Positions 58,501 through 64,000 of a stretch of DNA of 64,000 bases are shown here, piece by piece. Numbering within the stretch: position 1 is the first letter of the stretch; each line of letters begins with the position of its first letter. The position numbers were made by a program, and so were the translations under genes. Under the pieces are notes generated by a model. It had not been told where the DNA came from, made no database searches, and worked only from the letters and a program-made list of their open reading frames with translations. Origin of the DNA: Pristionchus mayeri (taxonomy: Eukaryota; Nematoda; Chromadorea; Rhabditida; Neodiplogasteridae); assembly GCA_036245805.1 (NCBI GenBank), contig BTRK01000004.1:34953541-35017540 (forward strand). The letters are read 5' to 3'.

Positions 58501-59960
58501 TTGAACTTTAAGATGTTTTGTCAAAAAAATCAGCATGATCATTGGTTAATATATGAAGTTTGGAATGATCATTCTGAGATTATCGGGTATTCACTTGATC
58601 GTTCGAGGATATTGAACGCCTGAAACTGAGATTCGCCGCTGACTGATGAAATAAGGATTCCGTATGAACAACGCCAATGCCGTTTGATTATTCTTATAAT
58701 TGTATTTATTTAAACTTATTAATATTTAATAAATAACAGGCGGAGGTGGCTCGTCAGATCGCCGAGTCTCGCAGTCGAATGGAGGAGGCACAGAGAGATG
58801 CGAGGAACAAGGTGAGGAGAGAATATTTGGGATGAGGGGGCGTAAGATCTTCATTTTCGTCGTGGCTTATTTTCAAAATTTCGATTTTCACTAGGCGATT
58901 TGGAGACGTATCGAGATTTCAAAATATTTCCGACCTGCAATGCAGTGATCGTGTTCTACCATGCTTTTCAAATCATTATTTAGACCTAGCAATGAGAGAA
59001 TAATATATTTTGCTTAAGGGAATGAGAATGTAACAATTAAAACTATAACTCGACGGCACTACGCCGGATGAGAACTATGACGGCATTCCACCTTTGATAT
59101 ATCAAAGGACGTCGTAGTTCTCATCCGGCCAAGTGTCATTTCAGCCCCTCGCTGCCTCTCCTTCGATGCCTTCGATGGGAGGTGCGAGTGGAGGAACAAA
59201 GAGAGAGGAGAAGAAAGGAACGGAGAAGGAGGGACTGGCAAGGTGAGGGCATCGATATTCCTGGCAAGATTCATGAATTGATGGCCTGGATGAGTTCACG
59301 TTTCAAAACCCTTTCATTCGAGCCAATTTTATCTCAGGCGTTGTGTGTATGTTGTGTGCCGCGAATCTAAAATAATAATTCACATTTTCGATGATTCGCT
59401 ATGAATCTTGCTTCAAGTAATGACTATCCCGAAGTAATCCGATCTGTGATATTGGTTCTCGAACTTCCGTTTGATGAACAGTCGTAAACTCAACCCTTCT
59501 CAGATCGAGTTCGATGCTGGATGGTTGGACGCCCGAGCAGAGAGTGGCGACGAATCCATTCATTGACGAGGAGGAACAAGACCATCCACTCGTCGTGCAG
59601 AGGATGCAGGTCAAGAGGTACGGTACATTGTGAGCTGGGATTACGGTAGCCATGGAGAGATGTTTAAAAGGATGCTTATGGCTGATTTTGTGTGGGTGGC
59701 ATTTCGGGAGTCGAGATTACGGGGGGATATTTGAAATAGCGAATGAGGGCTACTGTACGACACTGTGTGAAATTACAGTAGGAGCACTCTAAATCGTGAA
59801 CGTGGGTTATGGTAGACACTTTCTATCGATTTTCACCTTCAGTTTCCTCCAACAAGCTGCGGACGCAGGAAAGGTGGACGACGCTCGAATTCTGGAGGAG
59901 AATCTGAGAATGATCGACGAAGAAATTCTGAGACTGGGAATCGATACGCCCAGGGATTAG
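49511..59960 (+). CDS. rabs-5: Rabenosyn-5 orthologue, FYVE-domain endosomal protein
   Basis: Twenty exons join in phase for 584 residues; ATG 49511 lies 16 bp after a CTGCAG acceptor. Order: a C2H2-like finger (YLCPFCYDDLGDFNALQAHV, then HPEGG); a linker; RSIVPWTADSSVSVCASCAG and KFSLTRRRHHCRLCGVIMCS, the FYVE finger with its RRHHCR phosphoinositide-binding motif; a long FYVE loop insert; the last zinc pair in LRVCPSCIGFLSRRE; coiled-coil segments from about 56673 to 58811; and a C-terminal ATNPFIDEEEQDHPLVVQ, an NPF motif, then the Rab-binding hairpin (AGKVDDARILEENLRMIDEE). Rabenosyn-5 binds PI3P and Rab4/Rab5 on early endosomes and works with VPS45 and EHD proteins in recycling. Introns carry large repeats but the reading frame is intact. 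Confidence 0.92.
49682..49735. mobile_element. Remnant of a GGCACTAGG-family MITE
   Basis: About 54 bp: GGGACCTACGCCGGATGAGA, ACTATGACGTCAT, ACGACCTAGTCCC. The ends are changed to GGGAC but remain mutually complementary. Confidence 0.6.
52100..53185. mobile_element. 1.1-kb palindromic element in a rabs-5 intron
   Basis: The arms run from AACACACTATCTGAGATAAT to CTCAGATAGTCTGTT, with long matches such as CCACGAGGGAAACCGACGAG and ATTCCACTTTTAGTTCGTAC. The centre is about 130 bp (52575-52710). It splits the FYVE-coding exons ending 51938 and starting 53399. Confidence 0.9.
53935..55805. repeat. About 110-bp tandem satellite, interrupted by a palindrome
   Basis: Units begin CTGAAACATAAACCGTGCAG and TCAAATGGGTACATAT and continue with CACCGGCATCGGAGAAGCAA. 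One unit is at 53935-54030 and about five at 55250-55805; the element at 54033-55245 sits between them. The last unit abuts the exon at 55806, so its end supplies the splice acceptor. Confidence 0.85.
54033..55245. mobile_element. 1.2-kb palindromic element inside the satellite
   Basis: The ends are TATATGAGAGACTTTTTCAC and its near complement. Arms of about 580 bp; the centre is near 54640-54660 and includes a TACGGTAG octamer. Arms are highly similar but not identical. Confidence 0.9.
57600..57850. repeat. 43-bp direct repeats in a rabs-5 intron
   Basis: GGGCATTAGATTTTCTGCTG with GGGGCATTTGATTAGGATCA repeats twice exactly, with diverged flanking copies from 57600. A separate direct repeat (about 58060-58130 and 58205-58275, GAATCGAGTAGGCG...GTGAGAATATTTTT) follows. 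Confidence 0.75.
59055..59137. mobile_element. GGCACTAGG-family MITE abutting a splice acceptor
   Basis: GGCACTACGCCGGATGAGAA to TTCTCATCCGGCCAAGTGTC with the TTTGATATATCAAA centre. Only ATTTCAG lies between its end and the rabs-5 exon at 59145. Confidence 0.85.
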
Positions 59961-60245
59961 GAGGTTACGGTAGACCATTGTGTTTGATCGTGAATTGATT
60001 GTATTTTTGAGATTTCTTCATATAGTACGATTTTGTATCCAGATTCTTATTCGTTACGTGTGCATGACCTGAATTATCATAATTTATCACCGAAATTCAA
60101 CAGTCATCCATCGAAAATCATGTCGTACTTATTGTTCTGGTGGTTACTTTTACTAATTATTATTAAAAATTATTGTGTTCATTGATTATTGTTCCCGTTA
60201 GTTCCATGTTTCACGGCTGCTTCAAAGTCTGCCGACCGTGTTGAT

Positions 60246-62124
60246 TAGGGCTGTCAAATGAAGAGAGAAAATGAAGATTTCATTTCCACTCACAAAGGAG
60301 CGCTGAGCGGCGTCATTCTTCATGAAGAGACCTAGTGGCCCGGTCCTTCTTCATGAAGAACGACGCTCTCTTCAGGAAGAAAAACGATCGATTTTGACGC
60401 AAAATGCATCGTATATTAAATGTTGCTAATATCAGATGTTAAGATAACATTTGCCTAGGCAATATTGGGGCGTCCGGAAAGTTTTTAGAATTTTTTTTCG
60501 GAGGAACGTATACTCCACGGTAACGATTGTCCATCACAAATGCCAACACTACTGAATAGAGCAACCATTGACCAATCACACATTTCATGCGATTTGCAGC
60601 AGTTGCTTTCCCTTGTTTTTAACAAAATTTTATGTTATTAGTACTTCAGTGACCCACCGTAGCGTTTTAGTCTATAAAATTTTTGCTGCATAGGAACGCA
60701 TGGGTTTGATTCCTTTTACTTACTAATTTTAAAGTACAAGATCCCACAATTCTTAAAGTGGGCTTCACTTGTGCCATTCATTTGTAGTTATTGATCGCCA
60801 GCACTCATTACTTATCATATTCAAAAGAAACAGCAGAGGTTCTTTCTTTGTGCGATCAAATCGATCCCTAATTTGAATATGCGCTAATTGGAAATATTTA
60901 GTGGTACTCCATATTACGTTGTACACATAACATTTGACGAGCTTGGAAGGACATATAATATAAATTATTTATTTGATCATGATATTTCATCGAAAATGTG
61001 GGAATTATGATTCAGAATTTTTGAAATATTTGATTGTTGCAGATAGAACAGTTGACCGATTCCTTCCAAATTTTGTATATATATTAAGTAATTCATGGAT
61101 TATAAAACTGTGAAAAAAGTAGGATGATTTCATCAAGAAGAAGCCTTTCGCAAAAAAATAAAAATGGATGAAAACGTGATTTTGGGTGACTTCAGTATCC
61201 ATTACATAAACGTTTGCTAAAAACACGTGAGAACAGCTGATGGAAATTCCATGGTATGTGTGATTGGGCAATGGTTACTCCATTCAATAGTATTTACATT
61301 TGGTATGTACAATCGTTACTGTGGACTATATGTTCCTCCGAAAAAAAATTCTAAAAACTTTCCGGACACCCCAATATGCATCGTTAAGGTATCATTTGCC
61401 TAGTCAGTGAGGCTTTTTGATTGTTCTCACAAACCCTGGGGGAGAGGGACAAGGCGCAAAAAATAATCAAAAAGATCAGTTTGATCTAATGATGTACAGC
61501 ATTACGATTATGTTAAATTTTCCACCATTAGTGAAACGCGCGCAGGAGGAGACTCACAACTTATCTAGACTAGACAAGGTAGGCTTCGCCATTGCTCTAA
61601 AAGGAAGAGATGTATACTGTTTCATGCTCGTTTTCATAGTCCCGAAATTTTCAACTAATAAGTTAATACTACTGACATACTGCTCATGATGGAAAACAGC
61701 TATGCGACCTCGTTTTGACCTACAGCCATTGAAAAATGAAGGTTAACTTACAGTCATGTGATGTATATCATTTGAAAGAGCATAAAAAGTTATGGCTAAA
61801 GGACAATGTTCGCAGCTTTCCATGCATATTCTGCAGAGAAACGACTGATAAATTAGGGATTGTCATAGGGTTTGTGTGTAAAATCAAAATTGAAATAATA
61901 TTTATGTGCTATATTCATCACACATGCTTCATTAATATGTGGAACTGTTGATTCTGAAGTTTCAAACCATCAAACTTAACTAGTCTCAAGTTAGAACTGT
62001 TTCTGCGAAAATCGCTCTTCATGAAGAGCGAGAACGACCGGGTCATTCTTCGTGAAGAGAGAATGAGAGGGAGAGAAAATGCCTCTCTTCATTTGTCGAA
62101 ATTCTCTTCATTTGACAGCCCTAG
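60246..62124. mobile_element. Outer TIR element of about 1.9 kb
   Basis: The ends are TAGGGCTGTCAAATGAAGAG and its complement. Subterminal arms share CTTCATGAAGA-type palindromes and the GACCxxxTGGCCCGGTC-like block. An inner element (60474-61376) is nested inside it. Short ORFs are not recognisable as transposase. Confidence 0.75.
60474..61376. mobile_element. Inner Tc1/mariner-type non-autonomous element
   Basis: The ends are TTGGGGCGTCCGGAAAGTTT and its complement with TTGGGGTGTCC. TIRs extend about 170 bp (CGTTACTGTGGA, CAATGGTTACTC matches) and TA flanks both sides. No transposase remains. Confidence 0.8.
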
Positions 62125-62518
62125 TGTTGATCCTATTAGCGTGGATTCAGTATGTGCGCTCGGAGTCCGTATCAATCATGAGTGATAAGACAGACCCCTC
62201 ACTCCTAATCACCACCCCCGCTTTTATTACCCGATCGAGAGAGTAATGGCTCGTTACTCTCGTGATCATATGCTCTCTTGCCGGCTAGAAAGAGCGAGAG
62301 ATTACGGGAAATTCAGAGTTTAAGCGTGCACGATCAGATCACTCGAGTGGACTGTCTTCGCTTGTGAAAGGATGACTGCCCATTGGCATTTTCGAAAATC
62401 ATCTTATTGCATCGACTATTTTTCGTGCTTATGTTTAATTTTCATGTGTATTTGGTTCTGCTCGACTCTCGTTAATTCCGTAGATATACTGCATCGCAGA
62501 GAAAACATTCCCTTCCAG

Positions 62519-63602
62519 ATGGATCTACCGACAACGTCGAGTGCGCAATCGATCAATCAGCAAGTAGATCCTGCAATAATTGAACGGATCAAGTCACATC
62601 CGCTCTTCCCTGCACTCAAGGTATGAGCGCACCATTTGAAGAGAGCCACCTCAAATCTGGCTTCCATTTTCTCATAAGATTATGTAATTCTTATACGGAC
62701 AAGTGCAAGGATATTACTAGGAAATGGATACTAGAGTACTAGGAAATAAAAAACCTTGCAGTTACTGCATCTCAAGGTACAAGTCGGCATGGAGTGTGCC
62801 AGTGAGAGGAGCATCTATGACATCAGTGACGTCGTCGAGGTTAAGCTAGAACCAATATCTTCGTAGTGTCATCTAACGTTACGAAAAAAATAATTTTCAG
62901 ATGATCTCCAGCATACCCAGTGTTAAAGCAGATGAAGAAGATGAGGAGGTGCCCGATTTTCATTTATCAGCTGTCGATAGTCTCTTCTGGAACTAGAAAC
63001 CTGCAGGTAGACGCCCTCGTCCGTCAGTCTCTCTGCGATCACGCCATCTGCCTGCGCGATCTCTCTTTCGTCGTTGAGCACACGCAGGTCTTCATGGAGA
63101 CGAACAAGAGTGAGCTTCTTCTTTCTATTCCTAGCTCTCTAAGTTACCTATACTCTGTATCCGGCTCCTAATCATGTACAGTGCATGGAGCCCTGGCAAG
63201 AGAACGTGTCTAGTAGGAGATATCATGAACGGATGCTGTGTGTTGATTTTTTCAGAAAAATATCATACTGTGAAAGACGAATGAAAATAAATTTTTGCAG
63301 AGAAGCTGTTAGAACGGGCGCCGCTGGATAAGATGTGGAAGGAGGAGGGAGAAGAGGACGACGAGGAGGAGGGATCTTCCCCTACTGAGTCGCCCATCGG
63401 CAACCACGCGATGACGCAGGGAATATTCGAGTGAGCATTATTTTCATCCTTTACTTTGGTCTTTCAAGGTATTTTTTTAACAGTGTTTTTTTCCAGTTTC
63501 ATGCAACGCCGTCTGCTCGAGCAACTGAGAGAGGGAGCAGCTCAAGCAGTCAACGAATCGCTGATCTCCAGTCTCCCAAGAGAATTACAAAAGCCACCGT
63601 GA
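62519..63602 (+). CDS. Short MEINOX (Meis/PREP-like) protein without homeodomain
   Basis: Six exons (62519-62620, 62762-62839, 62901-62948, 63007-63109, 63301-63430, 63497-63602) join in phase for 188 residues and a TGA at 63600. The ATG directly follows CTTCCAG, so SL trans-splicing or a non-coding first exon is likely. Part A, IIERIKSHPLFPALK then LLHLKVQVGMECAS, matches the first MEINOX helices (HPLFP-LL-L--KCE). Part B, VDALVRQSLCDHAICLRDLS then FVVEHTQVFMETN, matches the second. An acidic stretch (EEGEEDDEEEGSS) follows. No homeodomain is encoded before the stop. Meis-type proteins bind PBC homeodomain partners; a homeodomain-less form could still do so. C. elegans psa-3 is a candidate counterpart, unverified. 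Confidence 0.75.
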
Positions 63603-63785
63603 TACTGTTGAAAACATTGCTAGAATAACACGATGCCTTCATGATCTGTTTAGTGTGACATCTTAGAGTTGATAAATGCATTATTTTAACCAAAATAGTA
63701 CATGTTGCATTTGTAATTTGACACCAGCTGCTTGAACTGCTATTGTTCCGAGTCATTTGCTCTTCCTTCTCTGTCCCCGTGGCAG

Positions 63786-64000
63786 TCTTCACCACTGAAC
63801 AAAAAAAGAGGACTCATTGTTCCTCTTGCGCGTCCATTTCATTCCCCAACGTATTTCCATTGAATCGCCCGAATTCGATATCATCGACCGGCCAATATTC
63901 GGGGCAATCAATCGATGATCTCTCACCCTTCGAGAGCCTCCCTGCTGATCTCATCTGGAAGATCATCGAATGCGCTCCATTATCGGCTCCCAAACTCAGA
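63786..64000 (+). CDS. F-box protein, N-terminal part, cut by window edge
   Basis: An open frame continues to the end of the window and contains IDDLSPFESLPADLIWKIIE and CAPLSAPK, which fits the start of an F-box (LP-DL--KI). F-box proteins bring substrates to SCF ubiquitin ligases through Skp1. The frame has no ATG after its last upstream stop (about 63717), so an acceptor such as GTGGCAG at 63785 or an upstream exon is needed. The start given is that acceptor and is a guess. Confidence 0.5.

Larger units (their letters stand above)
59961..62518. other. Intergenic stretch between rabs-5 and the MEINOX gene
   Basis: It is mostly occupied by the nested TIR elements at 60246-62124. From 62125 to 62518 there is no repeat or exon I can support; the end is pyrimidine-rich and leads to the CTTCCAG acceptor. 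Confidence 0.6.

Overview
The window reads as chromosomal DNA of a free-living nematode. The support is many short exons with GT-AG introns, start codons placed directly behind TTTNCAG-like acceptors (as in SL trans-splicing), a CAACSAFFRR-type nuclear receptor, a rabenosyn-5 orthologue, a MEINOX gene and an F-box gene. The style (long introns full of palindromic repeats, expanded F-box and receptor families) suggests a diplogastrid such as Pristionchus. That genus call is inference, not proof. All genes called here are on the + strand.

Layout. 1-3445: 3' part of a gene for an acidic-repeat protein ending in an RPAP3_C-like domain. 3446-6838: intergenic, with duplicated segments, foldbacks and short palindromes. 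6839-9513: a cluster of three genes resembling GTP cyclohydrolase I feedback regulatory protein (GFRP). The middle copy is cut off by a 332-bp palindromic element that sits 15 bp before the start codon of the third. 9589-22437: a 12.8-kb inverted-repeat element with a 6-bp target duplication and AG...CT ends, tentatively a non-autonomous Polinton/Maverick-like element. Its left arm was later hit by a 5.5-kb LINE whose 5' end is a 1.2-kb minisatellite; the right arm keeps the empty site. 23781-25674: a small coiled-coil protein gene with duplicated first exons.

30262-47575: a nuclear hormone receptor gene of about 25 exons. Its introns hold MITEs, a mariner relic, a tRNA-like inverted pair and three large palindromes. 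49511-59960: the rabenosyn-5 gene (rabs-5-like), 20 exons, again with large palindromes and satellite in its introns. 59961-62518: nested TIR elements. 62519-63602: a short MEINOX (Meis/PREP-type) protein with no homeodomain. 63786-64000: start of an F-box gene cut by the window edge.

No operon-like functional grouping is visible; the genes act in unrelated processes (chaperone or assembly cofactor, pterin synthesis control, transcription, endosomal traffic, cell-fate transcription control). What ties the window together is repeat biology: at least seven large inverted repeats, a MITE family with ends like GGCACTAGGTCGGATGAGAA, and the octamer TACGGTAG/CTACCGTA, which recurs in introns, intergenic DNA, transposon ends and even coding repeats. 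Exon boundaries are read by eye from splice consensus and reading-frame continuity; they were not checked against transcripts.
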